Shown: one piece after another, positions 1 to 8,527 of the stretch | How the letters are laid out: the number at the start of each line of letters is the position of its first letter | How positions within the stretch are numbered: position 1 is the stretch's first letter | Origin: Campylobacterales bacterium | GTDB lineage: Bacteria; Campylobacterota; Campylobacteria; Campylobacterales; Sulfurospirillaceae | DNA: 64,000 bases | Direction of reading: 5' to 3' | Assembly (NCBI GenBank): GCA_024280575.1 | Contig: JAJRPV010000004.1 | Coordinates: forward strand, 54,078-118,077 | Program-made: the position numbers and the translations under genes | The notes under the pieces: model-generated | What the model was told of the DNA's origin: nothing | Databases searched by the model: none | Seen by the model: only the letters and a program-made list of their open reading frames with translations

Positions 1-384
1 TCCATAACGCACAAATTTTGCCACAAAGACAATGCCTAAAAATTTCCACCAACTATACCTTAAAATTCCTGCTACAAATGTTATTGGATCTCCAAAAACT
101 GGTGTCCATGAAAGAAGCAAAGATATAAAACCATATTTTTTAAAAAATTTTGTGGCTTTATCTATTGATTTTTGTTTAAAATAGGATTTTTTGATTGCAA
201 AATCTCTTAAATACTTTCCTAAAATATAATTTATAAATGAACCTATTGTGTTACCTAGACTTGCTATAAACAGAGATGAATATATAAGTGACGGAGATTC
301 GTGAAGTTTGTATATAAAATATGCCTCGCTGCCACCGGGAAGCAATGTGGCAGAGCCAAGGCATATAAAAAAGAGTAAAATCAA
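1..384 (-). CDS. yqaA: YqaA-family inner membrane protein, 3' end beyond window
   Basis: Partial gene on the minus strand whose C-terminus lies outside the window. I translated it by hand from a TTG codon at 384-382 that overlaps the TGA stop of the upstream exporter gene (TTGA), preceded by a purine-rich stretch. The product begins with a hydrophobic helix, then LLPGGSEA and a SLGNTIGSF motif, and later a TPVFGDP motif. This is the pattern of the YqaA/DedA (SNARE-associated) membrane family, close to YqaA in having the GSE and GNT motifs. Family members are polytopic inner-membrane proteins with no firmly assigned substrate; some DedA proteins act in lipid-carrier flipping or membrane homeostasis. 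The overlap with the exporter suggests co-transcription. Start codon is inferred; family call is fairly secure. Confidence 0.75.
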   Translation of the reverse strand, partial: MILLFFICLGSATLLPGGSEAYFIYKLHESPSLIYSSLFIASLGNTIGSFINYILGKYLRDFAIKKSYFKQKSIDKATKFFKKYGFISLLLSWTPVFGDPITFVAGILRYSWWKFLGIVFVAKFVRYG

Positions 385-1697
385 CTTAAAAAGTTTTCTA
401 TCTCTTCTTTGTTTGTATCAAGGGAATTATATTTTACGATTAATATGCTTTCACTTTCATTTTTGTACCACTCTATGATTCCGTCAATATCATGTAAATT
501 TAGTGCTTTATCAAGATCTATATCAGTGAAACTAAGATATAAGTTTTTATTGATTCTAGGATTTGTGATACTTGCTACTAGAAACAACCAGAGAATTGCC
601 ACAATGATGACAACCCATGCTATCTCTTTCATACCGTAATTTTGCAAGAAGTAACCACCAAAAACACCACCTATGAAAGTTCCCATGTAGCCAAAAGAGT
701 TAAAAATGCCAAGAGCAGTCCCTTTTTGATGAATTCTTGGGTATTTGCTTGCCATAGATTGCATGAGCGGTTCGTGCATATTGAAGCCTATAAAAAATAC
801 AACAACTCCAACGATAAACATGGTTGAGCTGTGGGCATATCCCATAATGGCATAGCTTATCATAAAGAGAAGTATGCCAAACATTAATATTTCTTTGGCC
901 TTGTGATGTTTTTCGCCGATAATTGCTGATGGAGCCATAGCCAAAATTCCGAAAATCATGGCGGGCATATATACCATCCATAAGTCTTTTTTATCCCAGC
1001 CAAACTGTTTTGCCATCAAAATCGGAATGATTAAAAATGCTAAGGTCATCATGCCTTTTTGTAGCATATTTGTTATATTCATCTTCATCAAATCTCTGTT
1101 TTGCATAATCTCTAACAATCTTATTTCGCTATTGTCATAGCTGTGTGATATTTTTGGAGGGTCTTGTACTTTTGTAAAAAGAACTATGATTGCCAAAATT
1201 GAGAAAATAGCTACTATATAAAAAAGCTTATCAACTCCCCAATAACCACCAATTAGTGGTCCTATCATCATGGATAGTGCAAAACTTAGAGCTATGGTTC
1301 CACCCATCATGGCCATCGCTTTTGCTCTTACTTCCTCTTTTACCAGGTCGCTGATCATAGCAATCGCAACTGCTCCGATAGCTCCAGCTCCTTGGATAAA
1401 TCTTCCTAGCATCAGCATGTATATATCGCCCGATAAGGCACATATGATAGAGCCAATTATAAAGATACAAAGTCCTATGGCTATAGTTATCTTTCTTCCG
1501 ATTCGATCTGAGAGCATTCCAAATGGAACTTGCAGTAACATTTGTGTCAGGGCATATCCACCAATGGTGATACCGACTAAAAATTCATTTGAGCCTTTTA
1601 ATCCGAGTGCATAGACTGAGAGTACAGGCAAGACTATAAACAGTCCCATAAACCTCAAGCCAATTATGGCATTTAGAGGCATAATTTTTTTGGTCAT
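381..1697 (-). CDS. MFS exporter, YajR-like with C-terminal YAM-type domain
   Basis: Inner-membrane major facilitator transporter of 438 residues. Twelve hydrophobic segments fill roughly residues 5-380, with the MFS motif A between helices 2 and 3 visible as GMLSDRIGRK near residues 60-69 and the drug-exporter style motif GPLIGG in helix 5. The last 60 residues form a soluble tail (LYLSFTDIDLDKAL onward) resembling the ferredoxin-like YAM domain of E. coli YajR, which is also about this length. YajR is a proton-driven exporter of unknown natural substrate; the same caution applies here. The ATG at 1697 follows an AGGATT ribosome site. The downstream yqaA-type gene starts inside its stop codon. 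It is divergent from the arginine kinase gene, with a shared 110-bp promoter region. Confidence 0.85.
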   Translation of the reverse strand: MTKKIMPLNAIIGLRFMGLFIVLPVLSVYALGLKGSNEFLVGITIGGYALTQMLLQVPFGMLSDRIGRKITIAIGLCIFIIGSIICALSGDIYMLMLGRFIQGAGAIGAVAIAMISDLVKEEVRAKAMAMMGGTIALSFALSMMIGPLIGGYWGVDKLFYIVAIFSILAIIVLFTKVQDPPKISHSYDNSEIRLLEIMQNRDLMKMNITNMLQKGMMTLAFLIIPILMAKQFGWDKKDLWMVYMPAMIFGILAMAPSAIIGEKHHKAKEILMFGILLFMISYAIMGYAHSSTMFIVGVVVFFIGFNMHEPLMQSMASKYPRIHQKGTALGIFNSFGYMGTFIGGVFGGYFLQNYGMKEIAWVVIIVAILWLFLVASITNPRINKNLYLSFTDIDLDKALNLHDIDGIIEWYKNESESILIVKYNSLDTNKEEIENFLS

Positions 1698-1774
1698 TTT
1701 GTAATCCTATAAATTTAATAAGAGTAATTTTACCCTAATTTAGCTTTAAAGAATAAAAAAGTTATAAATAATGC

Positions 1775-1780
1775 TATAAT
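1775..1780 (+). promoter_or_regulatory. -10 element upstream of arginine kinase gene
   Basis: TATAAT preceded by TGC (extended -10 form) sits 29 bases before the GTG start of the arginine kinase gene, in the short divergent intergenic region. An AAGGGA ribosome site follows at 1798-1803. No clear -35 hexamer is visible, as is usual in AT-rich Campylobacterota DNA. Confidence 0.5.
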
Positions 1781-1808
1781 TTATGCAAATAAATTTTAAG
1801 GGAAAACA

Positions 1809-2840
1809 GTGCAATATCCAAATTTCACAAAAGAGCATAAGTCACTAATGGCAAAATATCTCACAAAAGAGGTATTTGAAGAGTTGAAGGATTTAAAAAC
1901 AGCCAATGGCTTTACACTATCCAAAGCTATCAAATCAGGCATAGATAATCCGGACAGTGGTATAGGTGTATATGCAGGCGACAAAGAGTCATACGATACT
2001 TTTGGAGCATTGTTTGATTCTATCATACAAGAATATCATGGTTTCTCAAAAGAGGATAAGCATAAAAGCAATTTGAATCCCGATGAACTAGATGCCCCAA
2101 ATCCTGATCCAAAAGATGAGTTTATAGTATCTACAAGGATTAGAGTAGGTCGAAACTTGGCAGACTTTCCACTAGGACCTGCTATATCTAAGGAGCAAAG
2201 AGATGAGGTTGAAAAGATAGTGTCTTCAACTCTTGGCTTGCTTAAAGGAAGTTTGGCAGGGAAATATTATCCTTTGCTTGGAATGAGCGAAGCAGACAGG
2301 TTGTCTTTAGTGGAAGACCACTTTTTATTCAAAGCTGGAGATAGATTTTTAGAATCAGCCGGTTTAAATCGTGATTGGCCAAGTGGTCGTGGAATCTATC
2401 ACAACAATGAAAAAACTTTTTTAGTTTGGATAAATGAAGAGGACGAACTTAGGATAATTTCTATGCAAAAAGGTGGTGACATCAAAGAAGTTTTTCAAAG
2501 ACTTGTTTTGGCAATCAGTGAGCTAGAAAAGAAAATGAAATTTGCATTTAGTGATCATTTGGGCTATATAACCAGTTGCCCAACAAATCTAGGAACTGCG
2601 ATGCGTGCGAGTGTGCATATAGCTCTTCCAAAGCTCGCAAAAGATATGGAAAAATTCAAGTCAATCACAGATAAGCATCATCTGCAAATCAGAGGAGTCC
2701 ACGGAGAGCATTCACAAAGTGAAGACGGCATATATGATATAAGCAACAAAAGAAGACTAGGTGTCACGGAAGTGCAGTGTGTGCAAGATATGTATGATGG
2801 CGTGGTAGAGCTTATAAAAACAGAAAAAGAGGTGATTTAA
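1809..2840 (+). CDS. ATP:guanidino phosphotransferase, arginine kinase type
   Basis: Phosphagen kinase of 343 residues, about the usual 350-residue length, reversibly transferring phosphate from ATP to a guanidino substrate and so buffering cellular ATP. Visible family signatures: the substrate-specificity loop GIGVYAGD at 51-58 (short loop with a Tyr, as in arginine kinases), nucleotide-binding STRIR at 108-112, NEEDELR at 209-215, the catalytic-cysteine motif CPTNLGT at 257-263, and GEHSQSE plus ISNKRRLG at 299-318. All key residues are present, so an active arginine kinase is likely. The start is GTG at 1809 with an AAGGGA site just upstream; there is no better in-frame ATG. It stands alone, convergent with the following dsb-like gene. 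Arginine kinases are scattered in bacteria (reported in deltaproteobacteria and in Sulfurovum among others), suggesting horizontal acquisition. Confidence 0.93.
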   Translation: MQYPNFTKEHKSLMAKYLTKEVFEELKDLKTANGFTLSKAIKSGIDNPDSGIGVYAGDKESYDTFGALFDSIIQEYHGFSKEDKHKSNLNPDELDAPNPDPKDEFIVSTRIRVGRNLADFPLGPAISKEQRDEVEKIVSSTLGLLKGSLAGKYYPLLGMSEADRLSLVEDHFLFKAGDRFLESAGLNRDWPSGRGIYHNNEKTFLVWINEEDELRIISMQKGGDIKEVFQRLVLAISELEKKMKFAFSDHLGYITSCPTNLGTAMRASVHIALPKLAKDMEKFKSITDKHHLQIRGVHGEHSQSEDGIYDISNKRRLGVTEVQCVQDMYDGVVELIKTEKEVI

Positions 2841-2864
2841 AATCAACTCTTTTTAGTTTTATTT

Positions 2865-3680
2865 TTATCTTGTAGGATTTCCGTTTTCATCAAATATTGT
2901 TGGTGTTCCGGTAATTGTTCCTTTTGCAAGGAATTTTTTCATTTGTGCAATTTTTTCATTTGCAAATTTTTTATCTACTTCTTTGTATGTGTCATTTTTG
3001 ATATCCGATGCTTTGTGCATTAGTGCCAGCATATTTGTATTTTTATCGTTTTTATATTTTTCTAATAACCAGCTAGATCTCATTGGAGAAGTTTCATGAC
3101 CCGGAATATCCAAAAAGAGGGATACAACTCTTACTTCTTTTGAATTTTTTATTGTTTTGGCTAATTGATTTTCTTCATATTGTTTGCAGTATGGGCAATT
3201 TGGATCAGTGATGAGATAAACCGTTTTTCCTTTTGGGTTTCCACCTTTGATTTTAAACATTATGTCTTTAAATTTATCATTTAAAAGCGAGATGGACTTT
3301 TTATTTTTCTTTATTTCCTGTTTTGTTTCTTGTTTTTGTATTTTTGTAAGAGCTGCTTGTAATTTATCTTTGTTTTTTTCTATGAATTTCTTAAAAATTG
3401 TTTTGCCACTTTTTCTATCTCTGACACTACCGACGATTATCGTATCTTTGTTGTATAACAGTAAAAAAGGTTTTGGGTTTCCTTTTATAGTCCCAATTAA
3501 GACTTTTAAATCTTTAAGGTCAGGAGTTTTATCCTGAGCTATGATATTTATAGAGCTTGTATCTAGTTTGCCATTTGTAAATATTTTACTGATATCTTTT
3601 TTTAATACATCTTGCGAAGTAGCAAAAAGTGATGAGGCAATCATGAAGCCAAACAATAATCCTGAGGTTATTTTTTTCAT
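2865..3680 (-). CDS. Periplasmic DsbC/DsbG-like thioredoxin-fold protein
   Basis: Secreted thiol-disulfide protein of 271 residues. Residues 1-20 form a signal peptide (Lys pair, hydrophobic core, LFATS cleavage region). A charged linker around 110-135 separates an N-terminal region from a thioredoxin fold carrying TDPNCPYC, with redox cysteines at 162 and 165, and the cis-proline segment GTPTIF near 255-260. DsbC/G proteins isomerise or reduce wrong disulfides in periplasmic proteins, and CPYC is their classic active site. The C-terminus ends soon after the cis-Pro strand, so the terminal helix is short. The gene is convergent with the arginine kinase gene and faces no obvious partner; a second CPFC protein lies at 20726-21430. 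The exact substrate is not visible. Confidence 0.8.
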   Translation of the reverse strand: MKKITSGLLFGFMIASSLFATSQDVLKKDISKIFTNGKLDTSSINIIAQDKTPDLKDLKVLIGTIKGNPKPFLLLYNKDTIIVGSVRDRKSGKTIFKKFIEKNKDKLQAALTKIQKQETKQEIKKNKKSISLLNDKFKDIMFKIKGGNPKGKTVYLITDPNCPYCKQYEENQLAKTIKNSKEVRVVSLFLDIPGHETSPMRSSWLLEKYKNDKNTNMLALMHKASDIKNDTYKEVDKKFANEKIAQMKKFLAKGTITGTPTIFDENGNPTR

Positions 3681-3786
3681 TTTTATTCCTTTTTCATTTT
3701 TTAAAATTCTATAAGATTTCTTTAAATATTAAATAAATAAGATTATGATATGCTAATATACTAATTTCTTGCGAAGAGGGTGACTT

Positions 3787-4149
3787 ATGGAAAGTATGAT
3801 AACTTGTAAAAGAGTAGATGTAGATATGGATTTGATAAATTCAGTAAGGAAGGATTTGAGTCTTATTGACAAGGAATTAAACAAAAATGCAAACACCTTA
3901 TCCTTGCTAGGAAATGAAGTGAGGTTAAAAATAATATATATATTTTTAAAATTTGACAGGATGTGTGTTTGTGATTTAAGTGATATTCTAGGAATGAAAC
4001 AATCCCCAATATCTCAACATTTACGAAAATTAAAAGATGCCGGATTAATAGTCGGCAAAAGAGAGGGCATGACGATATTTTACTCTATATCTGAAAATCA
4101 AAAAGAGAAGTTGAGAAAAATCATGGAGAGTTTAGGCAGGATCTTTTAG
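3787..4149 (+). CDS. ArsR/SmtB-family metal-sensing repressor, CadC-like
   Basis: Winged-helix repressor of 120 residues. The DNA-binding helices include SDILGMKQSPISQHLRKLKDAGL at about 65-87. A metal-site motif CVC lies in helix 3 (Cys60, Cys62) and a further cysteine stands near the N-terminus (Cys7) ahead of an extended N-terminal helix. That layout, N-terminal Cys plus CVC, is the one CadC uses for Cd/Pb sensing; plain ArsR proteins lack the N-terminal arm. Family members dissociate from DNA upon binding thiophilic metals. No efflux ATPase or ars gene is adjacent, so its targets are elsewhere or it controls itself. Start ATG follows GAAGAGGGTG. A hairpin follows the stop. Confidence 0.85.
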   Translation: MESMITCKRVDVDMDLINSVRKDLSLIDKELNKNANTLSLLGNEVRLKIIYIFLKFDRMCVCDLSDILGMKQSPISQHLRKLKDAGLIVGKREGMTIFYSISENQKEKLRKIMESLGRIF

Positions 4150-4171
4150 AGGCATTTTTTAAAATACCTCT
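4148..4171. terminator. Hairpin between convergent arsR-type and DUF2853 genes
   Basis: GAGGCATTTT and AAAATACCTC form a 10-bp stem with one mismatch and a 2-base loop, followed on the plus strand by TTTAAATTTTT. It lies exactly between two convergent genes and could serve both. Confidence 0.6.
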
Positions 4172-4179
4172 TTAAATTT

Positions 4180-4521
4180 TTAGCTAAGCGCTGATTCTTT
4201 TTTTAGTTTCTTTGCTATTAAATAATAGAAAGTTGCTCTGTATTTGTTTCTATTGGATTTTCCAACTTGTTCGCAAACTTCTTGCATAACTTTGTTTGCC
4301 AAAGCTTCGTCGTTTACACCAAGTTTTTTCTCTATGAAGTTTGTTCTAACTCTGTCTAGTTCAGTTTGGTCTGAACAAGATACTTTTTCAGCATTTGCAT
4401 TGTATATTGATGGTCCTAAATTTTTAACAACAATTGCTAAAAAATCTGCATCAAGCTTTCCATCATCAAATTTTTTGATGTCCTCGCTATATAGTGCTAT
4501 CTTCTCATCTTTTTTACTCAC
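4180..4521 (-). CDS. DUF2853 family protein
   Basis: Small cytosolic protein of 113 residues, no signal peptide. The segments VVKNLGPSIYNANAEKVSCSD, LDRVRTNFIEKKLG and SNRNKYRATFYYLIAKKLKKES follow the conserved order of the DUF2853 family, a widespread alpha-helical family without a biochemical role. The gene stands alone between two terminator-like regions, convergent with the CadC-like regulator and divergent from rdgB. The start ATG is preceded by GGAGACCCCGTGAGT-type sequence. Nothing unusual in composition. Confidence 0.8.
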   Translation of the reverse strand: MSKKDEKIALYSEDIKKFDDGKLDADFLAIVVKNLGPSIYNANAEKVSCSDQTELDRVRTNFIEKKLGVNDEALANKVMQEVCEQVGKSNRNKYRATFYYLIAKKLKKESALS

Positions 4522-4656
4522 GGGGTCTCCTTTGTGTGTGTTTTGTGTTTGTTTAGAGAGTTCTCTCTAAAACTTCAAATAATTATAGCATAAATGCTCT
4601 TTAAGCCCAAATTTATACTATAATAAACTTTTTAAAATACCATAAAAGGAGTTTTT

Positions 4657-5238
4657 TTGAATATAATTTTAGCTTCGGGAAATAAGGGGAAAATTAAAGA
4701 GTTTAAAGCATATATGGACGGGAATGTACTCTCTTATGCTGATGTGATGGAACCTTTTGAAATTGTTGAAGATGGTAAAACTTTTAAAGAAAATGCCCTT
4801 ATCAAGGCTAGAGCAGTATATGAAAAATTAGACAATGAAGCGATAGTCATAGCAGATGACAGCGGTATTAGCGTGGATATTTTTGATGGAGAACCCGGTA
4901 TTTATAGTGCTAGATATGCAGGAGTAGATGCAACAAGCGAACAGAATCTAAATAAACTGATATGCAAGTTAAAAGAAAAAAATTTAAAAATTACTCCCGC
5001 TTTTTATACAGCAGCCATAGCTTTAGTTTGCAAAAAAGGTGAGTTTTGTGTGCATGGCTGGATGTATGGAAATATAATAGATGAGAAAAGAGGAAAAAAT
5101 GGTTTTGGATATGACCCGATATTTATGCCGCTAGGATATGATAAAACACTAGGTGAGTTAGGAGACGAGGTGAAAAAAAAGCTTTCTCACCGTTCTAGCG
5201 CGCTTGAACTCGCAAAGATTATTCTAAAAACCATCTAG
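4657..5238 (+). CDS. rdgB: Non-canonical purine NTP pyrophosphatase (RdgB/HAM1)
   Basis: House-cleaning nucleotidase of 193 residues that hydrolyses ITP, dITP and XTP to the monophosphates, keeping deaminated purines out of DNA and RNA. The family signatures are all present: [11 protein letters not shown] at 5-15, [24 protein letters not shown] around 67-91, FGYDPIFMP near 150 and SHRSSAL near 176-182. The start is TTG at 4657, set by an AAAGGAG ribosome site six bases upstream; no ATG precedes the conserved N-terminus. The last four bases overlap the convergent PerR-like gene. Length and residues are normal. Confidence 0.93.
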   Translation: MNIILASGNKGKIKEFKAYMDGNVLSYADVMEPFEIVEDGKTFKENALIKARAVYEKLDNEAIVIADDSGISVDIFDGEPGIYSARYAGVDATSEQNLNKLICKLKEKNLKITPAFYTAAIALVCKKGEFCVHGWMYGNIIDEKRGKNGFGYDPIFMPLGYDKTLGELGDEVKKKLSHRSSALELAKIILKTI

Positions 5239-5642
5239 GATTGCTGGCACGCTCTACATGTGCCGTCAATCACTATAAAACTATGGTCAATTTTAAATCC
5301 AGTATGCGATGTTATGCTATTAAAAAAAGGCTTTGTTTCTAGAAAAAGATCTTCGACTTTAGAACACCTTTTGCATAATAAATGTATGTGGGGCACCTTT
5401 TTTATCTCATACTTTTTATTTTTGTGTGGAAGTTTAATCTCCTCTATGATATCATAGGAGAGAAGTTCGTTTATATTGCGGTAAACTGTTGCTTTTGACA
5501 TGGTGGGGTATTTTTCACATATATAGTCATATATGGCATCTATGTTTATATGTCCAAATTTATCAATACACTCAAGTATGGCAATTCTTTGATGAGTTGC
5601 TTTGAGATCATTTGATCTTAAAAGATCTTTTAGTTTTTCCAT
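5235..5642 (-). CDS. Fur-family metalloregulator, PerR-like
   Basis: DNA-binding regulator of 135 residues. The N-terminal winged helix ends in [13 protein letters not shown] (about 49-61), the Fur-family recognition helix. The dimerisation half has the structural zinc pairs CKRC and CRAC near 94-97 and 129-132 and the metal ligands HIHLLC and DHSFIV. The protein is short and its gene is divergent from a cytochrome c peroxidase, a typical PerR target, so a peroxide-sensing role is likelier than iron regulation; this is inference, since Fur and PerR cannot be separated with certainty from sequence. The coding end overlaps rdgB by four bases. Confidence 0.8.
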   Translation of the reverse strand: MEKLKDLLRSNDLKATHQRIAILECIDKFGHINIDAIYDYICEKYPTMSKATVYRNINELLSYDIIEEIKLPHKNKKYEIKKVPHIHLLCKRCSKVEDLFLETKPFFNSITSHTGFKIDHSFIVIDGTCRACQQS

Positions 5643-5819
5643 AAAAATTTACCAACCTATAATAACTATAATAGAAATTTTATTGAAATATGACTTAATA
5701 AGACATTAATTATCCTATTTAAAAATATATAATATTTAATGTAATATATTAGATAATATTTATTATTATCTAAGGTTAAGTAATATATAATTTTTTATAT
5801 TTATTAAAAAGGAGAAGAA
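5643..5819. promoter_or_regulatory. Divergent promoter region, PerR-like gene and peroxidase
   Basis: A 177-bp, almost pure A+T spacer between the Fur-family gene and the peroxidase gene. CTATAATAACTATAATAG at 5657-5674, next to the regulator start, resembles a TTATAAT-type PerR box but also contains -10-like hexamers. Repeated TATTAGATAATATTTATTATTATC-like sequence runs toward the peroxidase, which has a strong AAAAAGGAG ribosome site. Autoregulation and co-control of the peroxidase are plausible but unproven. Confidence 0.35.
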
Positions 5820-6845
5820 ATGAAAATTTCTAGTGTAGCGTTAGGCTGTGTTGTAAGTGGTGCTTTATTGTTTGCGGGTACAAACAATCTTGTCAAAAAG
5901 GCAAATGACAATGGTTTGGTTCCTATTCCAAATAGTGAACTTAAGTTGCTAAAATTGATAGATAATCCAAAAGACCCTATCACAAAAGAAAAGGTTATGC
6001 TTGGCGAAAAACTATATTTTGATCCAAGACTTTCCAAAAGCGGGATTATAAGTTGCAATACATGCCATAATCTTGGCTTAGGTGGTGTAGATGGGGTAAG
6101 TGCGGCAATCGGAAATAGGTGGACACCAAATCCTCATCATTTAAACTCACCGACAGTATATAACTCAGTATTTTTTACGGCACAGTTTTGGGACGGAAGA
6201 AGTCATCATTTAGCTGATCAGGCAAAAGGACCAACCTTGGCAAGTCCAGAGATGGCAGCATCTCCTGAACATATTGAAAAAGTTGTAAAATCAATGCCAG
6301 AGTATGTTAAAGAATTTAAATATGCTTATAATGATAATGTAAAAATTAATTTTGATAAAATTACTTCAACAATCGCAATTTTTGAAAAAACCCTTGTCAC
6401 ACCATCAAGATACGACGATTTTCTAAATGGCAAAAGTGATGCTTTGAGCAAAGCCGAAAAAGATGGATTAAATGTTTTTATAGACAAAGGTTGTGCATCT
6501 TGCCATACAGGTATAGCACTTGGAGGCACAATGCAACCATTTGAGCTTGCTGGAAAATACAAGTTTGCAAATGTAGGTGACTTCAAAGGTGATAAGAAAG
6601 GAATGGTTAAAACTCCAACCCTTAGAAACATCACTGAAACAGCTCCATATTTTCATAATGGAGAAGTTTGGTCTTTGAAGGATGCAATCAAGCAGATGGG
6701 AAGTATTCAACTTGGTATAAAAATCAGTGATAAAGATGCAAATAGAATTAAGACATTTCTAAAAGCATTAAAGGGGAGAAAACCGGCTATATCTTATCCT
6801 CAATTACCAGAAAGTACATCAACCACTCCTAAACCAGTTTTTTAA
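5820..6845 (+). CDS. Di-heme cytochrome c peroxidase
   Basis: Periplasmic enzyme of 341 residues reducing hydrogen peroxide to water with electrons from small c-type cytochromes. Residues 1-19 are a signal peptide. Two heme-binding motifs are visible, CNTCH near residues 79-83 and CASCH near 226-230, the usual spacing for the low-potential and high-potential domains. MVKTPTLRNITETAPYFHNG in the C-terminal half supplies conserved residues of the family. ATG at 5820 follows AAAAAGGAGAAGAA. It is monocistronic, ended by a hairpin at 6861-6890, and divergent from a PerR-like regulator. The c553-type cytochrome at 44683-44985 is a plausible electron donor. Confidence 0.92.
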   Translation: MKISSVALGCVVSGALLFAGTNNLVKKANDNGLVPIPNSELKLLKLIDNPKDPITKEKVMLGEKLYFDPRLSKSGIISCNTCHNLGLGGVDGVSAAIGNRWTPNPHHLNSPTVYNSVFFTAQFWDGRSHHLADQAKGPTLASPEMAASPEHIEKVVKSMPEYVKEFKYAYNDNVKINFDKITSTIAIFEKTLVTPSRYDDFLNGKSDALSKAEKDGLNVFIDKGCASCHTGIALGGTMQPFELAGKYKFANVGDFKGDKKGMVKTPTLRNITETAPYFHNGEVWSLKDAIKQMGSIQLGIKISDKDANRIKTFLKALKGRKPAISYPQLPESTSTTPKPVF

Positions 6846-6860
6846 ACCTTCAAACTACAA

Positions 6861-6890
6861 AAAGTGTTAGAGTAATTTCTCTAACACTTT
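6861..6890 (+). terminator. Hairpin after cytochrome c peroxidase
   Basis: AAAGTGTTAGAG and CTCTAACACTTT form a perfect 12-bp stem with loop TAATTT, 15 bases after the peroxidase stop codon. The following bases are not a pure T run (GATACTT). Confidence 0.65.
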
Positions 6891-6947
6891 GATACTTAAA
6901 GAAAAAATAGATAAAATTTATCCATATTATACTTCTAAGGTTGAATT

Positions 6948-8153
6948 ATGGCAAAAGTTTTAATAATCGGAGCAGGGGGAGTTAGTAGAGTTGCTACAAA
7001 AAAATGTGCAATGAACTGTGATGTTTTTAGTGAAATTACCCTTGCTAGCCGAACAAAATCCAAATGCGATCAAATAGCGCAAGAGATTAAAAATGAGCTA
7101 CATGTAGAGATAAAAACTGAAAAAATTGATGCCGATAATATAGATGAACTTGTGGCGCTTATAAAAAGAGTAGAGCCGGATTTGGTTATGAATATCGCAC
7201 TTCCTTATCAGGATTTGACCATCATGGATGCGTGCGTGAAGTGTGGTGTAGATTATCTTGATACTGCAAATTATGAACACCCAGATACTGCAAAGTTTGA
7301 GTATAAAGAGCAGTAGGCTAGAGATGAAGAGTTCAAAAAAGCCGGTATTATGGCACTTTTAGGGAGTGGCTTTGATCCTGGGGTTACAAATGTATTTTGT
7401 GCTTACGCGCAGCAGTATCTTTTTGATGAGATTCATTATATAGATATTTTAGACTGCAACGGGGGAGACCATGGTTATGCTTTTGCTACAAATTTTAATC
7501 CAGAGATAAATCTTCGAGAAGTCAGTGCAAATGGTCGATACTGGGAGAGAGATAAAAATGGAAAAGGCAGGTGGATAGAGACTAAACCGCTTGAAATCAA
7601 GATGGTTTGGGATTATCCGCAAGTCGGTAAAAAAGATAGTTATCTGATGTATCACGAAGAGATGGAGTCACTTAGCAAAAATATAAAAGGGCTAAAAAGG
7701 ATAAGATTTTTTATGACTTTCGGAGAGAGTTATTTGACCCATATGAAGTGCCTGGAAAATGTTGGAATGCTCAGAATTGATGAAGTTGATATCGGTGGAG
7801 TTAAAGTTGTTCCGCTTCAACTTTTAAAAGAATTGCTTCCTGATCCTGCTGATTTGGGGGAGAGAACTGTCGGCAAAACAAATATAGGCTGTGTGATTGA
7901 AGGTATAAAAGACGGGAAAAATAAAAAAATATATATTTACAATGTTTGTGACCACCAAGCCTGCTATAAAGAAACCGGAGCACAGGCAGTGAGCTATACC
8001 ACTGGAGTTCCCGCGATGGTCGGAGCTAAAATGATTTTAGAAAAGAGGTGGAGTGGCAAAGGGGTTTTTAATATGGAGAACTTTGATGCAAAACCTTTTA
8101 TGGAAGAGTTAAACCTTCAAGGGCTTCCATCCGATATTATAGAAATAAGCTAG
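6948..8153 (+). pseudogene. Carboxynorspermidine dehydrogenase gene with in-frame TAG
   Basis: Saccharopine-dehydrogenase-fold enzyme that would reductively condense aspartate semialdehyde with a diamine (putrescine or 1,3-diaminopropane) to a carboxy-polyamine, the first step of the alternative spermidine/norspermidine route. The N-terminal Rossmann motif is IIGAGGVSRVA (5-15). Reading is open from ATG 6948 to TAG at 7314-7316, and then in the same frame to 8153 with normal family sequence (ALLGSGFDPGVTNVF, SYTTGVPAMVGAKM). The stop falls in YKEQ-stop-ARDEEF, where homologues as I recall have Trp, so TGG to TAG is the likely change. Product would be truncated at 122 of about 401 residues; a restart at ATG 7350 would lack the NADP-binding domain. 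The partner decarboxylase at 13511 is also broken. Confidence 0.85.
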
Positions 8154-8237
8154 AAAATTAAAAAAATGATAAATTTAGTGCTTAATCAATTTCAAAAGCG
8201 GTATTCTTATTTATCTTAAAAAAAAGGATTGTGAGCG

Positions 8238-8525
8238 ATGGAAATCAGTGTTAATTCAAATACGGTAACGATAACCGGCAATATCAAGAAGGTCAGCGAC
8301 TTTCAAAGTATAAAAAACAGTATTGAGCCAATAGTTCAAAACAACAATAGACTAGTTGTAAAAATCTTGGACTCACTCTCTCTCACATCTACAACTATCG
8401 GATATCTAAATAAGCTTGTTTTGAAAGACAATATTAACATACAGGTAATGACAGGAAATGACAAATTATATGATCTTTTGGAAGATTTAAATCTTATTTC
8501 AACATTTAAAGTTAAAAGGGTTTGA
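8238..8525 (+). CDS. STAS-domain protein (anti-anti-sigma-like)
   Basis: Cytosolic protein of 95 residues forming a single STAS domain: MEISVNSNTVTITGNI as the first strands and VVKILDSLSLTSTTIGYLNKLV around 44-65, the region that holds the regulatory Ser/Thr in partner-switching antagonists. In such systems the STAS protein is phosphorylated by a HATPase kinase and dephosphorylated by a PP2C phosphatase; a protein with both those domains is encoded two genes downstream (10500-11750), strongly suggesting these are partners. The chemoreceptor gene starts within its stop region. The ribosome site is an AAAAAAGGATTGTGAGCG-type sequence ahead of ATG 8238. Which protein or process the STAS form controls is unknown. 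Confidence 0.78.
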   Translation: MEISVNSNTVTITGNIKKVSDFQSIKNSIEPIVQNNNRLVVKILDSLSLTSTTIGYLNKLVLKDNINIQVMTGNDKLYDLLEDLNLISTFKVKRV

Positions 8526-8527
8526 AT

